Of a stretch of 64,000 nt of DNA, positions 41,701 through 50,674 are shown piece by piece. Every line of letters starts with the position of its first letter. Position 1 is the stretch's first letter. Both the position numbers and the translations under genes were made by a program. Under the pieces are notes generated by a model. It saw only the letters and a program-made list of their open reading frames with translations. It was not told the origin of the DNA and ran no database searches. The stretch is taken from contig NZ_JANTHX010000007.1 in NCBI RefSeq assembly GCF_024752305.1, positions 420-64,419 on the forward strand. Reading direction: 5' to 3'. The stretch comes from Protaetiibacter mangrovi (GTDB taxonomy: Bacteria; Actinomycetota; Actinomycetes; Actinomycetales; Microbacteriaceae).

Positions 41701-43013
41701 GCGAGCGCCCCGAGCCGCGCGAGGTGGCCCGCGCGTTCCTGGGGCTGCTGCGCAGCCCGCGCTTTTCGGCCGTGCTCGCCACCACGGGCGTCGGGATCGC
41801 GGCCCTCAGCTACCCGATCGTCCGGCTGATCGGATGGGCGGGGTACCTCGCCGCGCTGGTCGGTCTGGTCGCGTTCATGATCGTGGTGCTGCTCGCACGG
41901 CGGCGCGAGCTCGACGGGGAGATCCCGCCGATCTCGCTGCTCGTGTTCGTGGGCTGGGCGGGGATCTCGATCGTCTGGAGCTCGTACCAGTGGGTGACCC
42001 TCGGCGGGGTCGCCTACCTCGTCGTGTACGCGTTCGTGGGCGTCTTCATCGCCTACACCCGCGACACGATCCAGATCGTGCGCGCGTGGGGCGACGTGCT
42101 CCGCGTCGCGCTCGGGGCATCCCTCGCGATCGAGCTGGTGTCGGGGATCCTGATCGACGCGCCCATCCCGTTCCTCAACGTGCTGGGCAAGCTCGCGGAA
42201 CTCGGGCCGATCTCGGGCGTGCTGCAGACCCGCAACCAGCTCGGACTGCTCGCCCTGGTGGGGGCGGTGAGCTTCGCGACCGAGCTGCGCACGCGATCCG
42301 TGCGCCCCCTCGTCGGCGTGCTCTCGCTCGTGGGCGCGGGTCTGTGCATCGCGCTCACCCAGTCGCCGATCATCGTCGGCACGGCGGCCGTCGTGGCGGC
42401 GGCGGCGGCGGTGCTGTACGGGATCCGGCGGGTGCGCCCGGAGCGGCGCCAGGCGATGCAGTTCGTGGTGCTCGGGGCGGCGGTCGTGCTCATCGTGGTC
42501 GCCTGGATCGTGCGGAGCCCCCTCGTCACGGTGTTCAACGCCCAGGGGGCGCTCGACTACCGCCTGCACCTGTGGCAGAAGATCGTCGCCCTGCTGCCCG
42601 GCAGCACCGTGCAGGGCTGGGGGTGGACCGGACGCTGGCACCCCGACATCCCGCCGTTCCTCTCGCTCACCGCCACGGGCAGCCGACCCGCGTCGTCGGC
42701 GCTCAACGCCTACCTCGACGTGCTCTTCCAGCTCGGGATCATCGGGCTCGTGGTGTTCGTGGGGATGCTCGGTCTCGCCTTCACCCGGTCGTGGCTGCTC
42801 GCGGGCCGACGCCGCAGCGTGATCTACGCGTGGCCGGCCCTCGTGCTCGTCGTGCTGCTGCTGCATTCGCTCGCCGAGAGCGCGATCCTCAGCGAGTTCG
42901 GCTGGCTCACCTTCGTCGTGTGCTGCGTCACCGCGTCGCGGGAGCTCAGCTGGCGGTCCGCGCTCGCGCCCGTGGCTCCCGCGGAGCTGCCGCACGAACC
43001 GTCAGACGGCTGA
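41697..43013 (+). CDS. O-antigen ligase/polymerase-like membrane protein 2
   Basis: 438 aa, about 12 membrane segments; paralog of the preceding protein. Matching motifs are ISGVLQTRNQLGLLALVGAV, GALDYRLHLWQKIVALL and SSALNAYLDVLFQLGIIG, where the ligase His of the first copy (AHNAW) is Leu. The GTG start overlaps the upstream TGA as GTGA, so translation is coupled. Two adjacent copies suggest separate polymerase and ligase tasks or two linkages. The 3' end overlaps the convergent GMD-like gene by 12 bp. Confidence 0.87.
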   Translation: MSERPEPREVARAFLGLLRSPRFSAVLATTGVGIAALSYPIVRLIGWAGYLAALVGLVAFMIVVLLARRRELDGEIPPISLLVFVGWAGISIVWSSYQWVTLGGVAYLVVYAFVGVFIAYTRDTIQIVRAWGDVLRVALGASLAIELVSGILIDAPIPFLNVLGKLAELGPISGVLQTRNQLGLLALVGAVSFATELRTRSVRPLVGVLSLVGAGLCIALTQSPIIVGTAAVVAAAAAVLYGIRRVRPERRQAMQFVVLGAAVVLIVVAWIVRSPLVTVFNAQGALDYRLHLWQKIVALLPGSTVQGWGWTGRWHPDIPPFLSLTATGSRPASSALNAYLDVLFQLGIIGLVVFVGMLGLAFTRSWLLAGRRRSVIYAWPALVLVVLLLHSLAESAILSEFGWLTFVVCCVTASRELSWRSALAPVAPAELPHEPSDG

Positions 43014-43973
43014 GCCCAGCGCGACCAGCTCGGCGCCCACCATGGTGTGCACCAGCGAGGTGAATCCGACCGTCGGCTGCCAGCCGATGTCGCGCAGCCG
43101 ACGCGGGTCGCCCACGAGCTCCTGCGGATCGGCGGGGCGGTAGAAGGCGGGGTCGGTGCGCACGTAGCGCTCCCAGTCCTCGATGCCGACGTGTCGGAAC
43201 GCCTCGGCCACGAACTCCCGCACCGAGTGCGATTCGCCGGTCGCGACGATGTAGTCGCCGCCCTCGGGCTGCTCCACGATCCGGATCATCGCCTCGACGT
43301 AGTCGGGGGCGTACCCCCAGTCGCGATGCACGTCGATGTTGCCGAGCACGAGCTCGTCCTGCAGCCCGAGCGAGATCCGCGCGACGCCGATCGCGATCTT
43401 GCGCGCGACGAACGTCGCGGGCCGGCGCGGAGACTCGTGGTTGTAGAGGATCGCGTTGCTCACGTGCATGCCCCGCGCGCGGTAGATCGAGGCCATCTCG
43501 TGGGCGAACGACTTCGCGGCACCGTAGGGGGTGACGGGCTTGCGCGGCGTCTGCTCGGTCTGCGGCACCTCGGAGGCGTCGCCGAAGATCTCGGCGCTCG
43601 AGGCCTGCAGCATGCGGACCGGCGAGCCGACCAGGCCCTGCCGCCACGCCGCCTCGAGGATCCGCACGGGCCCGAGACCCAGCACGTCCGCGGTCTCGGC
43701 CGGGTACTCCCAGGAGCGCGCGACCGAGGTGTTGCCTGCCAGGTTGTAGATGCGGCTCGGCGCGATGTCGGCGATCAGGCGCCCGATCGCGGTCGCGTCC
43801 GCCAGGTCGGCGACGTGCCCGACCACGCGGGGCTGCTCGACCGCGAGCCGCTCCCTGCCGTCGCGGCTGTGGCACATGGCGTGCACCTCGTGCCCCGCCT
43901 CGAGCAGCCGCGCGACGAGATACCCGCCGTCCTGACCGTTCGCCCCGGTGACGAGGTGCCGCTGGCTGCTCAT
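43002..43973 (-). CDS. GDP-mannose 4,6-dehydratase-like epimerase/dehydratase (paralog)
   Basis: 323 aa SDR. TGANGQDGGYL, catalytic SSAEIFG and Tyr-Lys in PYGAAK, and the GMD-type NHESPRR, DWGYAPDYVEAM are present. The stretch after the Rossmann loop (HAMCHSRDGRE) lacks the RRSSxFNTxRI segment that in true GMD reaches into the neighbouring subunit's NADP site. It is therefore a GMD relative of different oligomeric state or substrate, possibly a GDP-4-keto-6-deoxymannose reductase. It overlaps the GT4 gene by ATGA in a four-gene leftward operon. Confidence 0.8.
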   Translation of the reverse strand: MSSQRHLVTGANGQDGGYLVARLLEAGHEVHAMCHSRDGRERLAVEQPRVVGHVADLADATAIGRLIADIAPSRIYNLAGNTSVARSWEYPAETADVLGLGPVRILEAAWRQGLVGSPVRMLQASSAEIFGDASEVPQTEQTPRKPVTPYGAAKSFAHEMASIYRARGMHVSNAILYNHESPRRPATFVARKIAIGVARISLGLQDELVLGNIDVHRDWGYAPDYVEAMIRIVEQPEGGDYIVATGESHSVREFVAEAFRHVGIEDWERYVRTDPAFYRPADPQELVGDPRRLRDIGWQPTVGFTSLVHTMVGAELVALGSAV

Positions 43974-45046
43974 GCCACCGAACGGTACACGTCGAGGTGG
44001 GCGTCGAGGCAGCGCTGCCAGGTGAACAGCCGCACCTGCTCGAGCCCGCGCGCGCTCAGCTCGTCGGCGCGCCCCAGGGCCTCCAGGATCCCCGCCGCGA
44101 TCGCCGAGGGGTCGCCCGCGTCGAACAGCACGGCCGCATCACCGCACACCTCGGGCACGGAGCCCGCGTCGGTCGCCGCGACCGGGCATCCGGACGCCAT
44201 CGCCTCGAGCGGCGGCAGACCGAAGCCCTCGTAGAGGCTCGGGAACGCGAGCACCGACGCGCTCCGGTACAGCTCGCGCAGCTCCTCGCCCGAGACGAGA
44301 CCGCGCACGTCGACCCACTCGGGCAGCTCGCCGAGGGTGTCGAGCCCGCCCCCCGTGAGCACGAGTCGCAGTTCGGGGCGCTCGCGACGCACCTCGCGCA
44401 TCGCCTCGACGAGACGGGCGTGGTTCTTGTGCTTCCACCCGCGTGCGGGGTAGAGCACGAACTCCTGGCGCGGCCCGACATAGGGCGTGTAGTCGTCGGC
44501 GTCGACGCCGAGGTGGGCGACCCGGATGCGCTCGGCGGGGATGCCGAGCAGCTCGATCATGCGGGTGCGGGCGAACTCGCTGATCGTGATCACCGCGTCC
44601 GCGCGCTTCGCCGCGCCCTCGTAGTAGCGGCGACGGAAGGCGAGCTCCGCGCGGCCGAACAGCTGCGGCAGGTCGAGGTGCTGGACGTCGAGCAGCGTCT
44701 GCACGAAGGCCTGCGACGCGGCGGGGCGCGGCACCGGGATGGTGAACGGGTAGTGCACGATGCGCGAGGTGCGCAGCCCGGCCGGCAGGGCGGGGCGGCG
44801 CAGGGTCGCGGTCGCCACGGCGCGCAGGCGCTCGGTGGTCGACGCGCCCGTGCGCACCTGGGGCACCACGACCTCCGGGATGCCGCGGCTGAATCCGCCG
44901 GCGTTGGCCGGCACGTAGGCGGTGGCCGCGACCTGCTCGGTCGTGGCCAGCTGCCGGGTGAGCTCGCGGGCGTAGGTCTCGCTGCCGCCCATCGCCCCCG
45001 GCACGAGGGTGAGCATCGAGAGTGCCACCTCGGGCGCGTCGGTCAT
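43970..45046 (-). CDS. glycosyltransferase family 4 (GT-B fold)
   Basis: 358 aa. N-terminal MLTLVPGAMGGSETYARELTRQL contains the Gly-rich acceptor-side loop. The C-terminal Glycos_transf_1 domain has FVLYPARGWKHKNHARLVEAM and the EX7E signature in YEGFGLPPLEAMASGCPVAA. Likely a retaining mannosyl- or fucosyl-type transferase acting in the cytosol on a lipid-linked glycan; the sugar is not determinable. Between gmd (2-bp gap) and the GMD-like gene (4-bp overlap), so co-expressed with GDP-sugar enzymes. Confidence 0.9.
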   Translation of the reverse strand: MTDAPEVALSMLTLVPGAMGGSETYARELTRQLATTEQVAATAYVPANAGGFSRGIPEVVVPQVRTGASTTERLRAVATATLRRPALPAGLRTSRIVHYPFTIPVPRPAASQAFVQTLLDVQHLDLPQLFGRAELAFRRRYYEGAAKRADAVITISEFARTRMIELLGIPAERIRVAHLGVDADDYTPYVGPRQEFVLYPARGWKHKNHARLVEAMREVRRERPELRLVLTGGGLDTLGELPEWVDVRGLVSGEELRELYRSASVLAFPSLYEGFGLPPLEAMASGCPVAATDAGSVPEVCGDAAVLFDAGDPSAIAAGILEALGRADELSARGLEQVRLFTWQRCLDAHLDVYRSVA

Positions 45047-45048
45047 GG

Positions 45049-46080
45049 TCAGGCGGTCTGCACCGTGTCGACGTAGTGCCCGCCCTCGAGCTCGAGCGCG
45101 GCGACGTCCGCGTCGACCATGATCTGGGCGAGCCGCGGCGTGAGGATGGTGGGCTTCCAGCCGAGCAGCTGCTCGGCCTTCGCCGGGTCGCCGATGAGCG
45201 AGTCGACCTCGGTGGGGCGCAGGTAGCGCTCGTCGAAGCGCACGTACTTCTCCCAGTCGAGGCCGGCGTGCTCGAACGACAGCTGCAGGAAGTCCTTGAC
45301 CGTGTACGCCGTGTTGGTGGCGACCACGAAGTCGGTCGGCTCGTCGTGCTGCAGCATGCGCCACATCGCCTCGACGTATTCGGGGGCGTAGCCCCAGTCG
45401 CGCACGGCGTCGAGGTTGCCCATGTAGAGCTCCGACTGCACCCCGGCCTTGATGCGGGCGACCGCCCGCGTGATCTTGCGGGTCACGAACGTCTCGCCGC
45501 GGCGCGGCGACTCGTGGTTGAAGAGGATGCCGTTGGTCGCGAAGATGCCGTACGCCTCGCGGTAGTTGCGGGTGATCCAGTAGGAGTAGAGCTTCGCGAC
45601 GCCGTACGGCGAACGCGGGTAGAACGGGGTCTCCTCGTTCTGCGGCGGCGGGGTGGCGCCGAACATCTCCGAGCTCGAGGCCTGGTAGAAGCGGGTGTCG
45701 AGTCCGATCGCCCGGATCGCCTCGAGCAGACGGATGGTGCCGAGGCCCGTCACGTCGCCCGTGTACTCGGGCTCGTCGAAGCTCACCCGCACGTGCGACT
45801 GCGCGGCGAGGTTGTAGACCTCGTCGGGCTGGATCTCGCTGAGCAGGGTGACGAGCCGCGAGCCGTCGGTGAGGTCGGCGTAGTGCAGGAACAGGCGCGG
45901 GTGGTCGGTGTGCGCGTCCTCGTAGATGTGGTCGATCCGGTCGGTGTTGAACGTCGAGGATCGACGGATCAGCCCGTGCACCTCGTAGCCCTTGCTCAGC
46001 AGGAGCTCGGCGAGGTAGCTGCCGTCCTGGCCGGTGATGCCGGTGATGATGGCCCGCTTGGCGGCCGTGGTTTCGGTCAT
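45049..46080 (-). CDS. gmd: GDP-mannose 4,6-dehydratase
   Basis: 343 aa. [15 protein letters not shown] (NADP), the tetramer loop [17 protein letters not shown], catalytic SSSEMFG and SPYGVAKLY (Tyr-Lys), [16 protein letters not shown] and [13 protein letters not shown] are all canonical. It makes GDP-4-keto-6-deoxy-mannose, the precursor converted by fcl to GDP-L-fucose. The ATG at 46080 was preferred for CGGAG upstream; an in-frame ATG at 46110 would add ten residues. A TAGGCT box at 46150-46155 may be its promoter. Second gene after the GT2 at 46178. Confidence 0.95.
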   Translation of the reverse strand: MTETTAAKRAIITGITGQDGSYLAELLLSKGYEVHGLIRRSSTFNTDRIDHIYEDAHTDHPRLFLHYADLTDGSRLVTLLSEIQPDEVYNLAAQSHVRVSFDEPEYTGDVTGLGTIRLLEAIRAIGLDTRFYQASSSEMFGATPPPQNEETPFYPRSPYGVAKLYSYWITRNYREAYGIFATNGILFNHESPRRGETFVTRKITRAVARIKAGVQSELYMGNLDAVRDWGYAPEYVEAMWRMLQHDEPTDFVVATNTAYTVKDFLQLSFEHAGLDWEKYVRFDERYLRPTEVDSLIGDPAKAEQLLGWKPTILTPRLAQIMVDADVAALELEGGHYVDTVQTA

Positions 46081-46177
46081 GGAAGTGCTCCGGTGGGTGC
46101 GAGTCTGCATCGGCAGGCGCGGCGCGTCAGACGGCGCCGAGACTCCGAAAGCCTACCGCAGCGAGCCGCGGCGACCC

Positions 46178-46966
46178 TCACCCGGCGGCGAGCTTGCGGG
46201 CGCGGGCGCTCACACGGTTCGCGGCGAACGCGGAGGCCCAGCGGATCGGGTACTGCCAGAGCACGCTGATGCCGCGCAGCGCGCGCGGGAGGTGACGGCG
46301 CTTGACCGCCTCCGACTCCCGGCTCGAGTTGATGCGGCTGGCGACGGTGAGCGAGTCCGGGTGCCACCGGAAGGCCGACACCACCTCGCGGGTCCAGGCG
46401 AATCGGCCATAGGCCCGCAGCGAGAGGAACGCGTCGAGATCCATCGCGTACTTCAGCTCGGGGTCGAACCCGCCGATCGCCTCGAGCGCGTCGAGGCGCA
46501 CCATCGTGCCGGGGTGCGGGATGAGGTCGGGACCCCACGGCAGCAGGAACGTCGCGAGCCCGCCCGCGTTGCTCGTGCCGATCACGCGACCCGCGGGGTC
46601 GATGTACTCGCAGCCGCCGAACGCGAGCACGGCATCCGGACGCCGCCCCAGGATGTCGCGCAGGCGCCGGAGGCCGCCGACGCGGAACAGGTCGTCGTCG
46701 CCGATCCAGGCGTAGAACTCCTCGGTCGTGCGGGCGTCGAGGCCCCGGTTGATCGCGGTCGAGATGCCCGCCTTCGGATCGTCGACGACGACCGCCCCGA
46801 ACCGCGCGGCGAGCTCGCGCGCGGCGGTCGCACCGGGCGGCGCGATGACGACGAGGGTGAGCGCGACGTCCTCCCGCTGGGCCTCGACGGCGTGCAGGGT
46901 CTCCTCGAGCGTCTCCAGCCGGTCACCGAGCGTCGGCAGCACCACGAGGATCTCGGGATCGGGCAT
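46178..46966 (-). CDS. glycosyltransferase family 2
   Basis: 262 aa, GT-A fold. EILVVLPTLGDRLETLEETL at the start, AGISTAINRGLDA, and the acidic donor motif WIGDDDLFR (DDD). Later PHPGTMVRLDALEAIGGFDPEL and YAMDLDAFL are typical of family 2. No membrane segment. Start at ATG 46966 with GAGGAA 5-6 nt upstream. First gene of the leftward GT2 - gmd - GT4 - GMD-like group, divergent from fcl. Acceptor and sugar unknown. Confidence 0.88.
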   Translation of the reverse strand: MPDPEILVVLPTLGDRLETLEETLHAVEAQREDVALTLVVIAPPGATAARELAARFGAVVVDDPKAGISTAINRGLDARTTEEFYAWIGDDDLFRVGGLRRLRDILGRRPDAVLAFGGCEYIDPAGRVIGTSNAGGLATFLLPWGPDLIPHPGTMVRLDALEAIGGFDPELKYAMDLDAFLSLRAYGRFAWTREVVSAFRWHPDSLTVASRINSSRESEAVKRRHLPRALRGISVLWQYPIRWASAFAANRVSARARKLAAG

Positions 46967-47090
46967 GCGCGTTCCTCGATTGCTAGCATTCAGGGGAGGT
47001 GGGGCGGCGCCTGACGGCGGGAGATCCGAGCACGGACCCGCATGCCGCGGCCAGTCGCCGACAGTATCACGAGCAGGTCCGGAGAGCCCT

Positions 47091-48035
47091 TTGAACAAGC
47101 ACGACCGCATCTACATCGCGGGGCATCGCGGGCTCGCCGGTTCGGCCATCTGGCGGCGGCTCGAGGCCGAGGGCTACGACCAGCTGATCGGCGCCACCTC
47201 GTCCGAGCTCGACCTGCGCGACCGGGACGCCGTGTTCGCGTTCGTGCGCGACCAGAAGCCGGACGTGATCGTCGACGCCGCGGCCCGCGTCGGCGGCATC
47301 CAGGCGAACGACACCTACTCCGCGGAGTTCCTCAGCGACAACCTGCAGATCCAGGTGAACCTCATGGACGCGGCGAACGCCGCGGGGGTCGAGCGGCTGC
47401 TGTTCCTCGGATCGTCGTGCATCTACCCGAAGTACGCGGAGCAGCCCATCAAGGAGTCCTCGCTGCTGACGGGCGAGCTCGAGCCCACCAACGACGCCTA
47501 CGCGATCGCCAAGATCGCCGGCATCATGCAGGTGCAGGCGTCGCGCAAGCAGTACGGACGCCGCTGGATCTCGGCGATGCCCACGAACCTGTACGGGCCG
47601 GGCGACAACTTCCACCCCGAGCACTCGCACGTGCTGCCGGCGCTCATGCGCCGCATCCACGAGGCGAAGGTCGCGGGCGAGCCGGAGGTCGTGATCTGGG
47701 GGTCGGGAACCCCGCTGCGGGAGTTCCTGCACGTCGACGACCTGGCCGACGCGAGCGTGTTCCTGCTGGAGAACTACGACTCCCCCGAGACCATCAACGT
47801 GGGCGTCGGCGAGGATCTGTCGATCCGCGACCTCGCGGAGCTCATCGCCGAGGTCGTGGGCTACGAGGGGCGCCTCGTGCAGGACGCGACGAAGCCCGAC
47901 GGCACGCCCCGCAAGCTGCTCGACGTGTCGCGCCTCAACGACCTCGGCTGGCACGCCCGGATCGCGCTGCGCGACGGGATCGCCGAGACCTACGCCTGGT
48001 ACCTGGAGCACCTCGACCAGCTGCGCACCCGCTGA
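47091..48035 (+). CDS. fcl: GDP-L-fucose synthase
   Basis: 314 aa bifunctional epimerase/reductase completing GDP-L-fucose from the gmd product. IYIAGHRGLAGSAI (NADP motif with GLxGSA), VGGIQAND, SSCIYPK, the Tyr-Lys pair in NDAYAIAKIAG, PTNLYGPGDNFH and REFLHVDDLA are diagnostic. The start is TTG with GGAG 6 nt upstream; no ATG is placed suitably. A CAGTAT box at 47062-47067 could be the -10. Divergent from the leftward gmd group. Confidence 0.94.
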   Translation: MNKHDRIYIAGHRGLAGSAIWRRLEAEGYDQLIGATSSELDLRDRDAVFAFVRDQKPDVIVDAAARVGGIQANDTYSAEFLSDNLQIQVNLMDAANAAGVERLLFLGSSCIYPKYAEQPIKESSLLTGELEPTNDAYAIAKIAGIMQVQASRKQYGRRWISAMPTNLYGPGDNFHPEHSHVLPALMRRIHEAKVAGEPEVVIWGSGTPLREFLHVDDLADASVFLLENYDSPETINVGVGEDLSIRDLAELIAEVVGYEGRLVQDATKPDGTPRKLLDVSRLNDLGWHARIALRDGIAETYAWYLEHLDQLRTR

Positions 48036-48063
48036 CCTCCGAGCCGATTGGTACTATCGCACC

Positions 48064-48801
48064 GTGTCGAGCGCCATCGAGCGAACGCTTGTGGTCATGC
48101 CCGCGTTCAATGAATCCGAGTCGGTGCGCTCCGTGGTCTCCGAGGTGCTCGAGAAGCTCCCCGGTGTGACGGTGCTCGTGGTCGACGACGGCTCGAGCGA
48201 CCGCACGGCGGAGGAGGCCCGGGCGGGGGGCGCGATCGTCGCCGTCCTGCCGTTCAACCTCGGTGTCGGCGGCGCGATGCGCACGGGCTTCCGCTACGCG
48301 GTCGAGCACGGCTACGAGAACGTCGTACAGGTCGACGCCGACGGTCAGCACGATCCGGCGGGGGTGCCGCTCCTGCTCGAGCGGCTGACCACGGCCGATG
48401 TGGTGCTCGGCGCCCGGTTCGCCGGCGAGGGCGAGTACCGGGTGCGCGGCCCGCGCCAGTGGGCGATGAAGGTGCTGTCGGTGGCGCTCACCCGGATGGC
48501 CCGCACCACGCTCACCGACACGACCTCCGGATTCCGGGCGAGCGGTCCCCGGGCGGTGACGCTGTTCGCGGCGAACTACCCGGCCGAGTACCTGGGCGAC
48601 ACGATCGAGTCGCTCGTGATCGCCATCCGCTCCGGCTGCGTCATCGAGCAGGTGCCGGTCGCCATGCGGCCGCGCGCGGGCGGGCGCCCCTCGCACAACC
48701 CGCTCAAGGCGGCCGCCTACCTCGGGCGCGCCTGCATGGCGCTCGTCTTCGCGCTCACCCGCCCGCGGGTGCCGCTCGAACCGCGCGAGGTGCTCGCATG
48801 A
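48064..48801 (+). CDS. DPM1-like family 2 glycosyltransferase
   Basis: 245 aa. VVMPAFNESESVRSVVSEVL, VVDDGSSDRT, FNLGVGGAMRTGF, and VQVDADGQHDP (donor DxD) match polyprenyl-phosphate mannosyl/glucosyl synthases. No C-terminal TM helix. Probably makes a polyprenol-linked monosaccharide used outside the membrane. GTG start with TACTAT (48052-48057) ending 6 nt upstream: leaderless. DUF2304 follows with an ATGA overlap, a recurrent partner of such enzymes that may anchor it to the membrane. Confidence 0.9.
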   Translation: MSSAIERTLVVMPAFNESESVRSVVSEVLEKLPGVTVLVVDDGSSDRTAEEARAGGAIVAVLPFNLGVGGAMRTGFRYAVEHGYENVVQVDADGQHDPAGVPLLLERLTTADVVLGARFAGEGEYRVRGPRQWAMKVLSVALTRMARTTLTDTTSGFRASGPRAVTLFAANYPAEYLGDTIESLVIAIRSGCVIEQVPVAMRPRAGGRPSHNPLKAAAYLGRACMALVFALTRPRVPLEPREVLA

Positions 48802-49181
48802 GCCTCACCGCCTACTTCTTCAGCGTCGCCGCGGCGCTCGTGACGCTCGTCGTCGTGGTCGACCTGCTGCGCCGCCGGCGCCTCCGCGAGCGGCACGCGA
48901 TCTGGTGGCTCGTCGCGGGCATCATGGCCCTCGTCGTGAGCCTCGTCCCGACGGTGCTCACCTGGGCCGCCGTGCTCGTGGGCGTCGAGGTGCCCATCAA
49001 CCTGGTCTTCTTCGTGAGCCTCGCCGTGCTGTTCCTGGTGTGCATCCAGCACAGCGTCGAGCTGACGGCACTCGAGTCGAAGACGCGGGCGCTCGCGGAG
49101 CGGGTGGCGCTGCTCGAGCTCGAGGTGCGCGACGACGCACCTCCCGCGGACGCCGCCGACTCCCCTCGGACGCCGGAATGA
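48798..49181 (+). CDS. DUF2304 family small membrane protein
   Basis: 127 aa. Three hydrophobic segments (about 5-22, 34-55, 63-83) and a charged C-terminal helix (VELTALESKTRALAERVALLELEV) that is probably a short coiled coil. DUF2304 proteins typically follow DPM1-like glycosyltransferases and are thought to tether or assist them. Start ATGA overlaps the upstream stop; its own stop overlaps the next ATG the same way, so three genes are translationally chained. Confidence 0.88.
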   Translation: MSLTAYFFSVAAALVTLVVVVDLLRRRRLRERHAIWWLVAGIMALVVSLVPTVLTWAAVLVGVEVPINLVFFVSLAVLFLVCIQHSVELTALESKTRALAERVALLELEVRDDAPPADAADSPRTPE

Positions 49182-50674
49182 GTCGGGACGCCGGACTCGT
49201 CCGCGTTCTCGCCTTCGGCGCCGTCGTCCTCGCGCTGCTGGGCGCGTTCGTCACGTGGAGCGTGTCGTCCCCGGTCGCCTCGAGCGCCGACGAGGACTTC
49301 CACCTGGCGAGCATCTGGTGCGGCGACGGCCTGCGTGACGGCTACTGCGAAGAGGGGTCTTCGGACGTACACCGGACGGTGCCGCGGCAACTGCTGACCG
49401 CCAACCAGTGCTTCGACAACCAGCCCGAGCAGTCGGCCGCCTGCCCCGGCTACCCATCCTCGGTCATGATGGACACCGACCGGGGCAACTTCGCGGGCGT
49501 CTATCCCCAGGGGTTCTACGCCGTCATGGGTCTCCTCGTGAGCGCGGACATCTCGGCCTCGGTGATCGCGATGCGGGTTCTCAACTCACTGCTCTACGTG
49601 GTCATGATGTCGGCCCTGTTCCTCCTGATCCCGGCGAGACGTCGCGGCCTGCTGGTGTGGGGGTCGCTCGCGACGATGGCGCCTTTCGGAATGTTCCTCA
49701 TCCCGAGCGTCAATCCGAGTAGCTGGGGTGTCATCTCGGCGTCGACGCTGTGGATCGCGCTTCTCGGGTACTACGAGGCTCGGACGACCACCCGCCGGAT
49801 CGGGCTGGCGGTCCTCGCCTGCGCTGCGGTCCTCATGGCCGTCGGATCCCGCGCCGACGCGGCCGCGTATGCCGTCGTCGCGATCGGTCTCGTCAGCCTG
49901 TTGAAGGGGGATCTCTCCCGCCCGTTCCTGAGGATGGCCATGCTGCCGGCGGTGCTGGCGGTCGTCGCGGTCATCGGGTTCCTGAGCGCGGGGCAGGCCA
50001 ACTCGATCAACCCGGGCTTCGAGATCACAGCCCCCACCGAAGACAACCAGACCTGGATCTCACTGCTGTGGGACAACCTCCTGCGGCTGCCCGAGCTGTG
50101 GGCGGGAGCCTTCGGCGCGCCCGTCGCGGGCCGTGCGTTGTGGCTGGGCACGGTCGCCCCCGGGATCGTCTGGGTTCCCGTCGTCCTCGTGGTCGGCGGC
50201 CTGGTGTTCTTCGGTCTGCGGCGACTGGACTGGCGCAAGTCGATCTCGCTCGCGGCGATCGCGCTGCTCCTCACCGCGCTGCCGATGATCTGGCTGATGC
50301 GCGACCAGATCCTCGTCGGCCAAGGAGTGCAAGCGAGGTACCTCTACCCCCTGATCATCGTCTTCGTCACGATGAGCCTCGTGGGCTATGACGGAGTGCG
50401 CGCCGGGCTCACGCGTCTGCAGATGACGCTGATCGCCATCGTCGCGCTCGCCGCAGATGCCGCCATCCAGTGGGTCACCCTGCGCCGGTTCGTGACCGGG
50501 CTCGACGCGCACGGCATCAATCTGAACGCCGGTGCGGAGTGGTGGTGGGATGTGCCGATCGGGCCGATGCACGTCTGGTTGATCGGCGCGTTCTGTTTCG
50601 CGGGCTTCTGCGTCGGCTGCGTCTTGTACGGCGTCCTGAGCCGGTCCCAGGAGCCCGAGCCCGCCCGCCCCTAG
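49178..50674 (+). CDS. DUF2142 family membrane protein (putative GT-C glycosyltransferase)
   Basis: 498 aa, about 11 membrane segments. The first extracytoplasmic loop has the acidic DUF2142 motif SSADEDFHLASIWCG, then Cys-containing CEEGSS, QCFDNQPEQSAACPG. Family members resemble GT-C enzymes that take sugar from polyprenyl-phosphate donors, which fits the DPM1-like gene upstream. ATGA overlap with DUF2304. Some stretches have more A/T at third positions than neighbours, suggesting separate acquisition. The stop shares CTAG with the convergent flippase gene. Confidence 0.82.
   Translation: MSRDAGLVRVLAFGAVVLALLGAFVTWSVSSPVASSADEDFHLASIWCGDGLRDGYCEEGSSDVHRTVPRQLLTANQCFDNQPEQSAACPGYPSSVMMDTDRGNFAGVYPQGFYAVMGLLVSADISASVIAMRVLNSLLYVVMMSALFLLIPARRRGLLVWGSLATMAPFGMFLIPSVNPSSWGVISASTLWIALLGYYEARTTTRRIGLAVLACAAVLMAVGSRADAAAYAVVAIGLVSLLKGDLSRPFLRMAMLPAVLAVVAVIGFLSAGQANSINPGFEITAPTEDNQTWISLLWDNLLRLPELWAGAFGAPVAGRALWLGTVAPGIVWVPVVLVVGGLVFFGLRRLDWRKSISLAAIALLLTALPMIWLMRDQILVGQGVQARYLYPLIIVFVTMSLVGYDGVRAGLTRLQMTLIAIVALAADAAIQWVTLRRFVTGLDAHGINLNAGAEWWWDVPIGPMHVWLIGAFCFAGFCVGCVLYGVLSRSQEPEPARP

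Noticed and set aside
49178-50674. Foreign island starting at the DUF2142 gene on base composition
   Set aside because: Third-position A/T is only slightly higher than in neighbours, and both ends are interlocked with adjacent genes; too weak by eye to call a transfer boundary.
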